Positions 11,645 to 23,214 of a stretch of DNA of 64,000 nt are shown piece by piece. The translations under genes and the position numbers were made by a program. Positions within the stretch are counted from its first letter, which is position 1; the number at the start of each line of letters is the position of its first letter. The DNA lies in assembly GCA_963573315.1 (NCBI GenBank), contig OY752142.1, forward strand, positions 1,240,001-1,304,000. The letters run 5' to 3'. The notes beneath the pieces are model-generated. The model ran no database searches. It was not told where the DNA came from and was given only the letters and a program-made list of their open reading frames with translations. The stretch is from Entomortierella parvispora (lineage: Eukaryota; Mortierellomycota; Mortierellomycetes; Mortierellales; Mortierellaceae).

Positions 11645-12422
11645 ATCCGCCCGTACCAAGAACCACATAAGCACCCCGGAAGGTTGCTACCCGATGTAAG
11701 TGTTTACATGTGTTTCTATGCCCCTGCTTTTTCGGACAGCAATGGTCGTTGAAAGAGTCTTGCCTGACATTCAAACCTATCACTTTTCTTGCTGTTGAAA
11801 AATTAGTTACAAAAAGTCTGGGTCTTTTTATTCTCAGGTAAAGAGATACAATAATTTGCTGTATTATCACTAACCTTCGTATAGTGAACTAATTTATTCT
11901 CATGATTTTATTCATTTGTACGAGTTTAGCTGTATGCACCCGCTCAATTGACATGGACTCTCGATAATAAATCATCGTCATGCCTTGGTATGTAATACCT
12001 ATAATCACGTGATGACCGGGGTGTGGTGGATCTGAGGTTTGCTGGGTGAGAGGGATCTTGTTCGTTTGATCATCACCGGTCAACGGCCTACTTGTTTCGT
12101 GTATCCCATATCGTCCATAACCAGATCTCATTGGAGCGCTCCAAAAGGATAGTTTGAAAAGGCCCTTGTCGCCAACGCTCGAAGGCCTAGACTATGCTTG
12201 TCGGTTTGCTCTCCCATAGCAGAATAAACGTAATCTCTTGAATCTCGGTGGACTTTCCTATCTTCTCCTGAGCTCTCTCGCCCTGCTTGGATGGACCAAG
12301 TTGCCATGAACCAGAGGCAGCAACGACGACGAAGCAGAAGAGTTGTATGTGGCAAAGACAACTCTCCTCAGTCTCGCGTCGTCCCATCTTTATATATCTG
12401 GGCCACGGTGGCTTAGATGCGC
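11645..12422. other. Intergenic: 3' flank of the fusion gene
   Basis: No convincing gene was seen. AT-rich sequence at 11790-11960 probably holds the 3' UTR and termination signals. For Fanzor/TnpB systems the guide RNA commonly derives from the 3' end or just downstream of the protein gene, so this is where one would be sought, but no conserved hairpin could be recognised by eye. Confidence 0.4.
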
Positions 12423-12509
12423 CAAATGCACGACAGGGATCTGATGTCAAGATGTTGGACACATGTGCCATAACATCTTGACACATCCCCTCCCTGTCGT
12501 GTGCATTTG
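12423..12509. repeat. Imperfect inverted repeat (hairpin)
   Basis: The left arm (12423-12457) and right arm (12470-12509) are imperfectly complementary: a CAAATGCA...CGACAGGGA core, then ATGTCAAGATGTT. The loop is about 12 nt. It could be a small hairpin RNA, a remnant of a MITE, or a terminator-like structure. Nothing in the arms matches the neighbouring genes. Confidence 0.55.
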
Positions 12510-12510
12510 A

Positions 12511-13020
12511 ATGCGGACCTATCTGATATCTGCCATCTTTTCATTTGCTGTTGGCTACCACGCCTGCAATTTTGCCGTAATTTCGACCGTCTACGACTTT
12601 GCAGCCTCCGTCCCTGAAACAACCCATAAGGCATGTTATAATGAATGACTTCATCTTTGGTCGCGAGATCCGATCTCTTCTGCTTACTGAAACTCCATCT
12701 TCTGTTGTATCTAGCGCCACCTTCTGTACGCCTTCCTTATACTGATTACCCTCTTTGTTCTTATCCTCATACCTCTTGAGCGTATTGCCAATTTCGAGGC
12801 GAGAAGAGTAAGGAACTCGATATTCATTGTACGCTCGCGTGAAAGCCGATTCTCATTAGGACATTTACATTTTTCTAATAGAAACAAGACTACCCGTTCC
12901 GGACCTCCGCTAGAGAGCATTTACAAAGACGCGGGAGTTTCTGAAGCTACCTTAGAATTTCAAATCTTGTGGCCTGCGAAACTTGACCTCAAATCACCAG
13001 CATCACTAGCGAAATCATGA
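12511..13020 (+). CDS. Possible small two-helix membrane protein
   Basis: Tentative. An ATG at 12511 opens MRTYLISAIFSFAVGYHACN (hydrophobic). If the donor at 12577 is joined to the acceptor TCTAG ending at 12714, a second exon 12715..13020 follows in phase. It starts with a strongly hydrophobic stretch (LLYAFLILITLFVLILIPL) and continues as a basic tail to a TGA at 13018-13020. That makes about 123 residues. The stop overlaps the ATG proposed for GPI1 (ATGA). No family is recognised. The exon could instead be 5' sequence of the GPI1 transcript or a chance frame. Confidence 0.35.
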
Positions 13021-16000
13021 ACTCTTCAGCCGCCATTTCAAAAACATTGTGGCCAGCGCACTTGTGTTCACGACACCTCAGGACTGGATTTATTATTGGC
13101 TGGAATGTCAGGAGCTTCACCGCGTGCATAGCCACCATTGTCTCAGATATCGATGTAAGAACATGTGCACTTGGTTGGACACCCCGAGTTCATTGAACTT
13201 AACACAGCCTCCTGATACGTCAAATGGTCATAGCTAGATGCACTTGTGTCAGCACTAGGATTGGTAGCGGCAGATCCTCACTTTGCAGCCGTCAACAAAG
13301 CGTGTGGTGTTAACCCTGTAGTGCTTGGAGTGGCGATTGTGCCATTTGCGGATGGTATGGATGCGGCCTCAGTAGCTGAAAGCAACAGGCGTCTATTAAC
13401 GTCGCGCTCTCTACTAGAACATAAGCAAACAGCCAATCTTTGGCTAACAATCAAAATCAAACCAACCTATATACCGTCATTGGAGTCTCTGCATTGCTGT
13501 GGATTCAGATATAGCAACGTGAGCTCGGAGATCATATTTTACCGACAGCCTGATCCAAGAAGCTTCCAGTTCCTTTCACTGGACCCATTAATTCTTGATA
13601 TATCGAAAATTAATGCCTCGGGAGCACTGTTTGACGCAGCACTGAGTCCAAAGGCGGCTCAGAAAAAAATGCGATCCTCACTTAATCATTCAAGACTGTT
13701 CACAACGTCGTCTGGCCGAACAGTAACTGACGATATGAACGTTACCCTACAACAGGTATGTTCCAGGGATTGCACCCAGCCGGTTTCAATAGCGTGACCC
13801 TCCTCCCACCACCCAAGATAATCCTAACACCGTTTCGCTCTAATGGTAGATCAACTCTTCGTACGAAATGGAGCAAGCGGTGCATTCAAAAGCAAAAAAT
13901 TTGTTACGCAGACGAGCAAGAAGCAGGAGTATGTCCGAGGCTGTTCGGGAATCAGCTGTCGATTTGAGCATGAAAGTTCGCTCCAAACTTTCCGTTACCG
14001 TAACAACCATGTGGCCCCTCATCCAGCCATTTACGATCCGTCCTCTCATGGCGGTTCTCTTTGTATTGAGGACGCTAGTGGAGATATTTTTGTGGATACT
14101 CAATTGGAAATTCCCCACCTGGGCGTTCAACGGCATTGCCATCAAAGACATGACGACCACAGGACAACAAGTGGATTTACGGCTGCAGCAGGCATGCTTT
14201 TGGCCCTGGCAATACTACATGGCCAAGAAAAAGGCATGGACAAATATGTCAATCACCCGTGCACAGTATATCAGGTACGCAGGCTTTAGCACTCACCAAT
14301 CTCGTTTTTATTCAATACGGTGTCTGATCGTCTGCCTTTTATTTCTTTTCTAGTTTTTACAATAGCATGTGGCTGGTAGCGAACGATATCATCATTGGCG
14401 TTGCTTTGGGCTCTTTCTTGATTAGCAATAATCGCCACATGGCTGATGTCCTGCAGCGATACGTAAAAGTAATTTACCTAACAGTTGACAGCGCTATATC
14501 AAAATATGTCTTGTGCGTTGGATAGCATGCTCATGGTTTTTTCGTTCGTTCACAGGACTACACGATTGATTCGATCTCCGCCGTACTAGAGTGGCTCACC
14601 TCCAAGAATGAATATCCAGCTGGATTAAAGCTGAACCCAGAGCTTAACCCGTTCCTGGGTCAACTATTCAAGTGGCTGATAGAACTCTGGAGAGGTAAGT
14701 GGCCATCGTTTGATCTCATTCGAATTGCATCGTCATCGAGCCTCTCTAATCGCAGTCAATATCCTCTAGATTTCATTTTCTCCTTGCAGCCCATTGTACC
14801 GACAGTTATTAATTTCATCGGCTTCTCTGGGATATTTGGAGCAACCATGACTCTGTCTCTGATATCTGACCTGCTGGCATTCACAACCTTACATATCTAT
14901 TGGTTCTATATGGTGGCAGCAAGGATATTCCACTGGCAGCTGACAATCCTCTACTCTCTGTTTAATCTTTTCCGAGGTATACTGAAACATGTATGTTGAC
15001 TTGACCTACTCTAGCTGTACAGGCACTGAAGCTATTTCTACTCTTGATCATAGGCAAAAAAAGAAACACGTTACGCCACCGCATCGATTCCTGTGACTAC
15101 GACCTAGATCAGCTTTTATTAGGAACAATTCTCTTTACTCTTCTGACCTTTCTCTTCCCCACGATAATGGTTTACTATCTTACGTTTGCATTGGTAACCA
15201 TGCGCCGAGGATTTATTTTTTTGTCCTTTGCTGTCGTCTTCATACTTGCTTTCACTGCTCTTACGTCGCATCTTGCTCTAACCACTGTCTACTACTCGAT
15301 TTCGTAGAGTCGAGTCGCCGTCATATGTATGCAGGCGACAATGGAGACGCTTTTGGCTTGCCTCAACCATTTCCCTCTCTTTGCAATTATGTTACGACTA
15401 AAGGACCCAGATCGTCTGCCAGGAGGCTTGCGACTCGAAGTCTGCCCAGAAAGGTTCTTTTTCGATCGAGCGACACCTCTGCGATGGGTGGTGAGCTCGT
15501 TACGATCAGTTACCGCTGACTACCCTCAACAACAGCAATTGCCGAAAGATGGATACTCGTCAAACTTGATTCTTGATCAACAAACATTGCAGACAAAGCA
15601 AGATATTCAGCTACAACCCCAGCTGCAAACTCAGCTTAAGCAACAGGAAGATTTCAGGGGCGGTCAAAAAAATATATACCGTGTATTGACAGGTCCCATT
15701 GAGGCTCAGAAAGTTTCTGATACACAAAAAGAGCCAGAGGGCAAGGTATCGAATCTTAACAGATCAAGTTCATCATCCAACGACCTTCCCTTTTTGGGGG
15801 AGTCACAAGAAACCATACCTAGGACCGTTAGTTATTTATTTTTGACGGTAAGGATACGACTATTGTTATTATCATCAGTCTCTGAAGGTTCAGGAGCTAA
15901 CCCCCCCCCCGCTGCATCACCAGAACTCACCCTTGCCGACATCAGCCATCTTTTTCCAGTACTCGGTTCTATGGAGACGCCTCTCGTCTCATTATCTGAC

Positions 16001-16219
16001 GTTGCACGTACTCAAATGCCTGCTTTCTGGCGAGACAATCAAGTCAATTCCCAGACTGCAATATCCCATGTTACCCGATACAAGGTATAACTTTGTTGTT
16101 TTTGTTTTACTATTTACAAGCTGGATTGGATACTGATAGCCATGCCTCCTTAAATTCAGAAGTCGCTTTACGGTGCATTCAATCAAGCCAACGCTACTCA
16201 AATTCTGGACTTTTTGTGA
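13017..16219 (+). CDS. GPI1: GPI-GlcNAc transferase subunit Gpi1 (PIG-Q)
   Basis: Subunit of the ER complex that transfers GlcNAc to phosphatidylinositol, the first step of GPI-anchor synthesis. Nine exons (13017..13154, 13234..13755, 13850..14274, 14354..14468, 14556..14694, 14770..14976, 15054..15193, 15308..16084, 16160..16219) join in phase through GT-AG introns of 75-114 bp, giving 840 residues. Family hallmarks: N-terminal LWPAHL...GFIIGW, PAGLKLN, TFHIYW-like [30 protein letters not shown] then [12 protein letters not shown], several membrane segments, and [22 protein letters not shown]. The region after ~15500 is Gln-rich and poorly conserved. A C10 run at 15901-15910 is a sequencing-error risk. 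The last intron is inferred from a GTATAA donor and an exact 20-codon final exon. Confidence 0.9.
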
Positions 16220-16287
16220 GGAGACGTTGATGAATCCTAACGAGACCACCAAATGATGAGCTAAAGGCAAATAAATCGCAAAACTGC

Positions 16288-16540
16288 TCAAAGTGGAATG
16301 GTCGTTGGGATCATAGGGGTGTTGTTGTCAGAAAGGGCCACTGCTTCCGAGAAGCCAAGGGATAAGGCTCCCTGTATTCGTATGGATGGCTGGACGATAA
16401 TTGGAATGTGAGGTGCAATGGGAATTGGTGTGGACGAAAATGTGCTCTGTGTGCTTGAGGTGTGAACATGCAAACTTTGGGTCGCCCGGCTGCATTTTGA
16501 GGATTCCTTATTTGACTCGCCATTGATACTGCTGTTGTTA

Positions 16541-16573
<33 letters not shown>

Positions 16574-18273
16574 TTACTGTGGTTGGCTTGAGCAGTCATA
16601 ATGGCAGTAGTTGCCGCCGCCATCATGGGACTTGAATCGATGGCTTGTAACGCGGCTGCTATGGTCATGGCGGCGGCAGCTTGGGTGGAGTTATTGAGAA
16701 GAACATTATGGTCATCACCCTCTGGTGCGCCAGATGCTGCCGCATTCACCAACAGGGGGTGATGAATTAAGCCAGACTGATGTGCTCGTAGAGCCGCAAT
16801 AAGATTGGGATGAGTGTGCTCGATATGGTATTTGAGACCGTTTAAGTTCTTATAGCGTTTACCGCATTCTAGGAAAGTGCAGACATATGGCTTGGACTCG
16901 GGACCGTCTTGATCATTCAGCCCGTTAGAGCAATGGCCGTGAAGATTGTGGTACTTGAGTCCGTTTGGGTTTTTATAGGCCTTATCGCAGCCTAGGACAG
17001 AACATCTGTAAGGCTTGTTCTCGCTTGAGCAACTGGGCGGCGGCTTCGTCATATCCTCAAGAATGCTGAAGACTTCCTCTCTTTGGCGCATCAAATCGAC
17101 CGCTGCAGTGACATAAGGAGACGGTGTGTTCTTGGACGCAGACGGCGATAAGATGGTAGACACCGATGACGGCGCCAAGGAATGGTATAACATTGATGGT
17201 CGATGGACGCGGCTCGTAGACAACGGACTAATGGGTCTTGCAACCCCCACGAAGTGGCCGGATGCGTGCATTGAAGCTGCCGTGGAAGGACTGAACTGAA
17301 AGAATGGGTGTACCCCTCCGTTCTTGTCTGATAGAATAGCTGCTGCGATCGACCTTTGATTAGACTCGAGAGCCTGCCTCTTGGCTAGAGGGCCTAGGAG
17401 CTCCGATGCTGCTGCGCTGGCGCGTGTCCTCAATATGGTATTGGGCAATGCAGAATTCATATCGTCCAAATCGTTTTCGTCCAAATCGTTTTCGTCCAAG
17501 TCAGTGTAAATATCAGCCAATGATACTATCGTCTTCCGTTTTTTAGAGATTCCAAACCCCAAGACATCAACAGCGCGGGCCGTGATATTGTCGCTATGAA
17601 CTCCCTTGTTGGTTGGGTCTGAATCACTACGGACCTCTTGGTAGTGTGACGTCCGCATCCGAGATTGAGCACGCCCAATACGATTGGGTGCCAGTGCCGG
17701 TGCCTCTGCACCATTGACGGCAGCCAAGAGTTTACGTCGCAAGGCTGCTGCTGTTACATCTTGAATATCGTCATTGCGACCTCTTGGTATACTACGTCTA
17801 GGGTGCCCTTTAAAGGACTCCGTGGTTGATGGCTGTGAGTAATTTGATTCTGTATCGCTCCAACTATCATCGTCCAAGAACTCGGTATCTTGGCCGCTCG
17901 TTTCATTAAAACCCCCCATGTCGGCCAGAAGACCGGAGGGATTGCCTTCGTTGTCGGCGTCGTTGTCATTTTCGTTATCATCTTCAAAATGAACATGACA
18001 CTCTTCGTAGTGTTGTAGCAGGTCATGTAAGTCTAGAAGGATACGGCCACAGCAGAAGAAGTCGCGGCAGAAGGCGGTTTCAAAGTCACGGCACTGCAAA
18101 TTATCAGAAGACTCTGCTACTGGCGGTGTTGCGATGGAGGAAGCAGCATAGGATAAAGAAGGAGACCTTAGACGCTCCAAATCGCCATCGACCCTAGAAT
18201 TTGCATGTTCGGCATGTGAGCAAGAGGTAGCGAGCGAGCTAGTGATGATATAGTTAAAATACTCCTTACTCAA
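16288..18273 (-). CDS. SFP1: Sfp1-like C2H2 zinc-finger transcription factor
   Basis: Intronless 661-residue protein. Residues ~63-92 carry the Sfp1-family motif with FFCCGR and DLHDLLQHYEECH. Two C2H2 fingers of the paired type (GCDKAYKNPNGLKYH and ECGKRYKNLNGLKYH, about residues 419-490) are preceded by KPYRC and KPYVC linkers. In yeast, Sfp1 promotes ribosome-biogenesis and ribosomal-protein gene expression downstream of TORC1; the animal relative is JAZF1. That role is transferred by homology. Acidic patches (FEDDNENDNDADNE and DDSWSD) and a C-terminal Asn/Ser trinucleotide-repeat tract (~16520-16585) flank the fingers. The ATG gives MSKEYFNYII; no upstream exon is needed. The 3' end lies 68 bp from the GPI1 stop, convergent. 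Confidence 0.85.
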
Positions 18274-20340
18274 AAGCTACAGCCAAGAACGGATGCTGGT
18301 ACAACAACGGGGTGTTATACTGAGAACGCATCAGTCGTGGAGAGTGAATCTCGACCGGGGCCGGCATTTTGCAGTTGAGACAAGAGGGTCAGGAAGGCGG
18401 AGAAGGGCTGTACACTGCGAGCAGACTACTTCGATCGTCCAGCGGAGTGAATGAACGTGAAGGAGCGGGATGATGCAGAATGGCACGAGCCTGCAATGGG
18501 AGATTAATCAGGGATAGAGTTAGGATTCAAAGACAGACACATCAAACAGAGAGCACCCACTGTCTTGAAGGCAGCAAGCAAGGACGCGCAGGCGGGAACC
18601 TGCCCAGTGAGGCCACTCGTGGTGTTGTGTGTATTGTGTGCGTGCATGTGGTGAGACACGCGTCGCCCTGCTCGCGTCCTGTGAAACATGCTTGGGCAAG
18701 AGACCTTGCGCGCGCGTGTGTGGCCCCAAAAAGTCTCTGATCAAGTGGCTTATTTGATTGATGTCTGTACGTGAATCCACACCCTTTGTAACGTTCATGT
18801 GAGATTGAGCCAGCAAATGTTAACATCCAGATGACCCGCCCAAAGACATCTGCAGTCAGAGGACGTAGACAAGGACATACCACGGACAAGTCCAAGGACG
18901 CAGACACGGATGCAAAAGGCAACCAAACCCTCACTGCCTTCTTGTACTGTTGAATGACCGGCGTTACGTGAAGGCAAACATGATCGACGACTGGCACTAG
19001 CCGTTTGACCCACCAATGCTATGGTTTATTTATTGCTTCCATCACTACCATTGCTCGGCTCTCAGCCGCCGTTGTCCTTCATTAATTTTCTCCGGGACGC
19101 CAAAGACATGACTAGAGAATGGTACACGGGGGTCAGGGACAAGTATGGAGGCAAGAAGAGTTGCTGCCCTCCGTCTCTGCTACTAATCACGCCAAAAGTG
19201 GTACTAAAGACGCATACCAAGTCCAGTCTAGGTTCGTGACAAGGGCGGGAGCACGAACACAGGAACGCGTGCAGGAGAAGGAACCCGAATAAAAGGAGTT
19301 TCAAGGATAGATCAAGCCTGGGATACTATACACCAAAGGCGTCAGCGCGATGGAAAATAAGGTAAGGAGAGAAAAACTGGCTTCTGTCTCCTATCCTCAT
19401 ACTCCTCCATGGCCTTCTGGTGAGAAGAGATGTTTACCAAGTGCGTTGCGGACTTACTCTCTGGCAGATGCATAGTTTTTCTCCACTTCAATGTGATCTT
19501 GATGGGATTGGGAATCCCTCCTGTTCACATACCTGACTAAATCTCGCCTAGTACAGCAGCACATACTATCTGGTGAAGCGAGTACATCAATATAATGTCA
19601 CAAAACTGTTAGCTAGCGGAGACATACGAAAGCATTCATGGTCACTGTGAAAAATAGATATCTGAGGCTACAAAGACCTCGAAACAACTGATAACAGAGA
19701 AGTGTCAATGGAGACGATACCGAAGATGTTCACTCGGGCCCATTAAGTAGCAAAACTAGGGATTTTAATGGGATGCGTTAGCTATCTGTCTTTTAGCTGT
19801 GCAATAAATGAGTGAGTGAGGGCAGATTCTGAAGACGAGGACGAACCTGATGACGACCAAGTTCAGTCATTGGGAATGCCTGGTAGTGGGCGACCGGAAG
19901 TAGGTAGAAAGACAGTAATGACAGTAGCTAGACGAACCCGTTGTCTCAGTATGGAATATAAAATGTTGTAAACTTTTCTAGTTTTATCCGTGAAGACCAC
20001 TTTAATCACATGCCAGGACCTCTGCTCCTATTAATCTTCATCGACATCGCCATCCCGGCACACTGCTCGCACTATCCGTACGCATCGATAGTAACATCTT
20101 GTTCGTGCATCTGCATGCCACAATGTAATATCAGCTCGAATCATAGAGCAGCAACTGCGTTCCTGGCTCTGCAGTTGACGTTATCCCTGCACCCTACCCT
20201 CAAATCGCATCTTCGTACTAATGAAGGATAACAGTGGCTGTGAACATGGCAAATATCTCAGTGGTACTAAGAGAACCAAGAACTAAAAGAGAAGACCGTC
20301 AGCATGGGTTAGTCAAGTGGTTGGTGTCAATCATCTTTGC
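18274..20340. other. Long intergenic region with no supported gene
   Basis: The first ~470 bp are GC-rich with TG/CG runs (18610-18730) and likely hold the SFP1-like promoter and 5' UTR. From 18.8 to 20.3 kb only short, compositionally unconvincing frames are seen on either strand. No tRNA or rRNA signature was recognised. Confidence 0.5.
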
Positions 20341-20399
20341 TACGCTGTTAAATGGCAGGTGTTGCATGTAAGAGCAGCGGCGAGAAGTGGTCGCCTCTG

Positions 20400-20830
20400 C
20401 CGGTGTCTATCCCTGTGCCTATGCCTGTGCCTATTGTTGTATATTTGTCTGTGTACTTGTTTTTGTCTACGCCTCTGGATGTCTCAAGCGAAAGTCAATT
20501 CAGGTCCTCTGGCTGCCAATTTTCGCTGGCGCAGGTCATCTGAAGTTGCTAATTGCCACTGGCATTGGTAAACCTGAAGACTTTTGGCTGCTAATTATAG
20601 CCGGCACAAGCTCTCGATGTCCACTGGATGTAGGTGAAGGTCATCGAAAGTCCTCTGGCTGCTAATTGTCGCTGACACAGGTCACCTTGAGTCCTCTCTC
20701 TGGCTGTTAATTGTTGCTACATAGCCCTTTGATGTCTGAGGTCACCAATTGAGGTCTACTGGATGTAGACGTCGTCGGCACAGGTCATCTGAGATCCTCT
20801 AGCCGTTAATGTCGCCACTGACATTGATCG
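20400..20830. repeat. Degenerate minisatellite, ~45-60 bp units
   Basis: A CTGTGCCTATGC-type microsatellite (20400-20440) leads into at least six diverged copies of a unit built around 'CTCTGGCTGCTAATTGTCGC' and 'ACAGGTCATCTGA'. Copies differ by substitutions and small indels, so the array is old. It abuts the left side of the retroelement nest. Confidence 0.6.
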
Positions 20831-20940
20831 GCTTGAGTCGACTGGTTGCTGAAGAAAGGGTGATGGCCTTGCCGAGAAAGCTCAATCCTGGTCTGCAGAC
20901 AGAAACAATAGCGCGTTGTGCCATGAGAGCAAGTAAAGGT

Positions 20941-21250
20941 TGGAAACAGTGCGCGACGAGATGAAAAGATAATGTTATTAAAGAGACGCATCAGCGTGCG
21001 AAGGATGACCAAAATAACGGGAAGGAAGAAAGGTGTCTTTATTGCATCGGGTGGGCAGGACAAGAAATAGGTGCGAAGGATGACCAAAATAACGGGAAGG
21101 AAGAAAGGTGTCTTTATTGCATCGGATGGGCAGGACAAGAAATAGGCCTGCCCGGACGTGTATGGAGTACACGTCACCGACAGCGTATCCTCGTTAATTA
21201 AAAATAAAAATTATAAGGGTACACAGGGATAAAACTCCCTATCCGCAACA
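20941..21250 (-). mobile_element. Probable LTR of Ty3/gypsy element F (left boundary unclear)
   Basis: On the minus strand a TGTTGCGG start at 21250 is preceded by a purine tract (GGGGGGAG near 21257-21264), as at a polypurine tract/3' LTR junction. An AATAAA-type signal (GCAATAAAGAC) lies inside. The distal end could not be fixed. The F coding remnant lies on the far side of element A at 50284-50637. Confidence 0.45.
20996..21145. repeat. 75-bp tandem duplication
   Basis: Two adjacent 75-bp copies (20996-21070 and 21071-21145) are identical except for a single G/A difference near the end of each. The repeat lies within the putative F LTR and carries its AATAAA-like signal twice. Confidence 0.9.
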
Positions 21251-21389
21251 CGGCTCCCCCCAGACTATAGCCCAGCAGAACCAACAGCTTTGCGGCAAGT
21301 TGCGAGGAAAAAAATAAACCTCACCAGTGGTGGTTGGCAGCAATGAAGGAAAAAGATAAAACCTCAGGCAGGTTGGATGGATATGAGGG
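21251..21389 (-). mobile_element. Element F 3' internal region (left part)
   Basis: Sequence between the F LTR and the insertion point of A. It contains repeated 'ATAAAACCTCA' blocks also found right of A (50139) and in the 3' region of element B (23440), marking it as related retroelement 3' UTR. The last five bases, GAGGG (21385-21389), are the target duplication of element A. Confidence 0.6.
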
Positions 21390-21841
21390 TGTCACGAAAC
21401 GTCGCAGACACAGATCGTACGAAGTACGCGTCTCTTGTACCTCTGGTCTAGGATCGCGAACCTAGGATCTGTATCCGCACTCATTGGCTTGTCCTCTGAT
21501 CTCCGACGAGTACCCCTGGCGTCCAGGTTCTGGACCTAGGGCTATAGCTACCCTTAGTACGTATCTCTCAGCCGCACCTATCAGGACCTCCATCTCGTTC
21601 TCCTTCATCTATGTTGCCATCCCGGACCCTACTCATAGGTCCGGCTTATGATTAGTACCTGCCCGGATATGTATCCTACTCTTTCGTGTCATCTCTGACT
21701 CAACGTAGGCCTGGGTCCAGGCCTTCATCACTCTCTAGTATATAAACCCCCCTGTCCTCTTGCTTTGTTCCTCAGTCTGCAATTCACAATAAACCACACC
21801 TTTCCTTCACCTTCTTGTTCCTGCCTTGTCTGACCGTGACA
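21390..21841 (+). mobile_element. Element A 5' LTR (452 bp)
   Basis: TGTCACGAAACG...CCGTGACA, identical in length to the LTR at 49676-50127. Both are flanked outside by GAGGG. A TATATAAA box lies at 21739-21746, and the likely transcript start is near 21774, 35 bp downstream. Confidence 0.92.
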
Positions 21842-21850
21842 TTGCAGACT
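21841..21850 (+). promoter_or_regulatory. Element A primer-binding site, self-priming type
   Basis: The 10 bases at the LTR/internal junction (ATTGCAGACT) are the exact reverse complement of AGTCTGCAAT at 21774-21783, the predicted 5' end of the element's own mRNA. There is no TGG-type tRNA site. This matches the self-priming arrangement known for Tf1/sushi chromoviruses. Confidence 0.65.
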
Positions 21851-22188
21851 CAACACATCCTGCCTTCTCGCTTTCCTTCCAGACACACTCCTCCACTCTT
21901 GCTGCTTCCATTTTGCAGCAACTCCCTTTTAGTAATAGTTCACCTGTCCCAGGGTTACTGTCCGCAATCCACCGTCCGGGGTCATTCGCGTCGATAAAAG
22001 TAAACTGGTCGACTTCTTGTTTCTCCACCGTTCTTCTTCTTGCGCATTTCCTGCTCTCCTTGGCCCGCGAAAACTTGCATTGCTCGCGCACAGGAAATCT
22101 TTAAAAAAGCTTATTTTTCCACATTTCTGTTATCAAAATCCGCTGAAAACGACCCTCGTCCACTTGTTCCCTCTCCGTTTTCGCTACC

Positions 22189-23214
22189 ATGGACCACAAC
22201 CAACACGACCAGCAGGGTATCTACACCCTGCACCACATCGCCGAGCAAGCTGAGAACTCAGACGTTAATCCCCAAGTTGTCCTCCAGCATCTGCAAGCTA
22301 CCATGCAACAGGTAGAAGTTCTGCAACAGCAGATGACTGCCATGGCCGAGGCCACATCGAGCACTTCGTCCGCCTCTGTTGTCCAAGAGGCTATCCAGAC
22401 CCTCGCCGAGAACCAAACCCGCCAACAAGAATATCAACTCCAAGTCCAAGAGATCCTTGCCCAATTGGCTCAGCGTGGTCTCAACGTTCCAGTCCCGAAC
22501 GCCCTCACGACCAAGTTCAAGGGTGATCCCAATGGCATGTCGCTGAACCAGTTCATGTCGCAACTCAACACCGTGTTCTCGAGACATCCCAGATCTTTCA
22601 GAACTGACGTCGACAAGATTAATCTGGCCTTACAGTCAATGGAAGGCCTTCCCGCAGAGTTCTTTGCCCCGTACGTCATCGGCCGCGCCCAAGATACCGA
22701 AGGTTACTTGTCTGACTGGGAACTCTTTGCCGACCTCCTCAACGACCTCTATGGTAACCACCTTCACGCCGATGATATCAACAATCGACTCATCCGTCTC
22801 CGCCAGAACGGCACAGTCTCGGAGTACATCGCCAAGTTCCAGCCTCTAGCCTCTCAATCCGGTTGGAACGAGGTTGCTCTTCTTGCCCGTTTCAAGGATG
22901 GTCTGTCATCCGATGTCAAATCCCTGTTGACAGCTCAGATGCACAACCTCAAGACCCTCCGTGACGCCCAGGCTGCTGCCTCCACTGCGTACCAAAACCA
23001 TGTCTCGCGTGCGCGCGATCAGCGTTTTGGCACTCGAGCTCACCACTCGAACAACTCTTGGTCCCGAAGATCCACTACCCCAGCCGCGACCTCCTCTGCC
23101 GCTGCCTCCTCCTCAACTGATATGGATCTTGATACTGTGCGTGTCAAGCACATCACCGCTGAAGAGAAACAACGTCGTCGCGACAACAAGCTCTGTCTTT
23201 ACTGTGGTGGAAAG
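22189..23214 (+). pseudogene. Element A gag, copy 1, cut by B1
   Basis: The Gag begins MDHNQHDQQGIYTLHHIAEQ. It has coiled-coil Gln-rich helices, a retrotransposon-gag core (FKGDPNGMSLNQF...LNDLYGN) and the first half of a zinc knuckle (CLYCGGK), where element B1 is inserted. The rest of this copy does not follow: beyond B1 comes element C. The 1,026 bases shown match copy 2 (31520-32545) without visible difference. Confidence 0.9.

Noticed and set aside
19021-19239. 72-residue frame in the 18.3-20.3 kb gap
   Set aside because: Low-quality composition, no splice partners and no family resemblance.
20400-20830. CRISPR-like array
   Set aside because: Units are contiguous degenerate tandem repeats without regular unique spacers, in a eukaryotic context.
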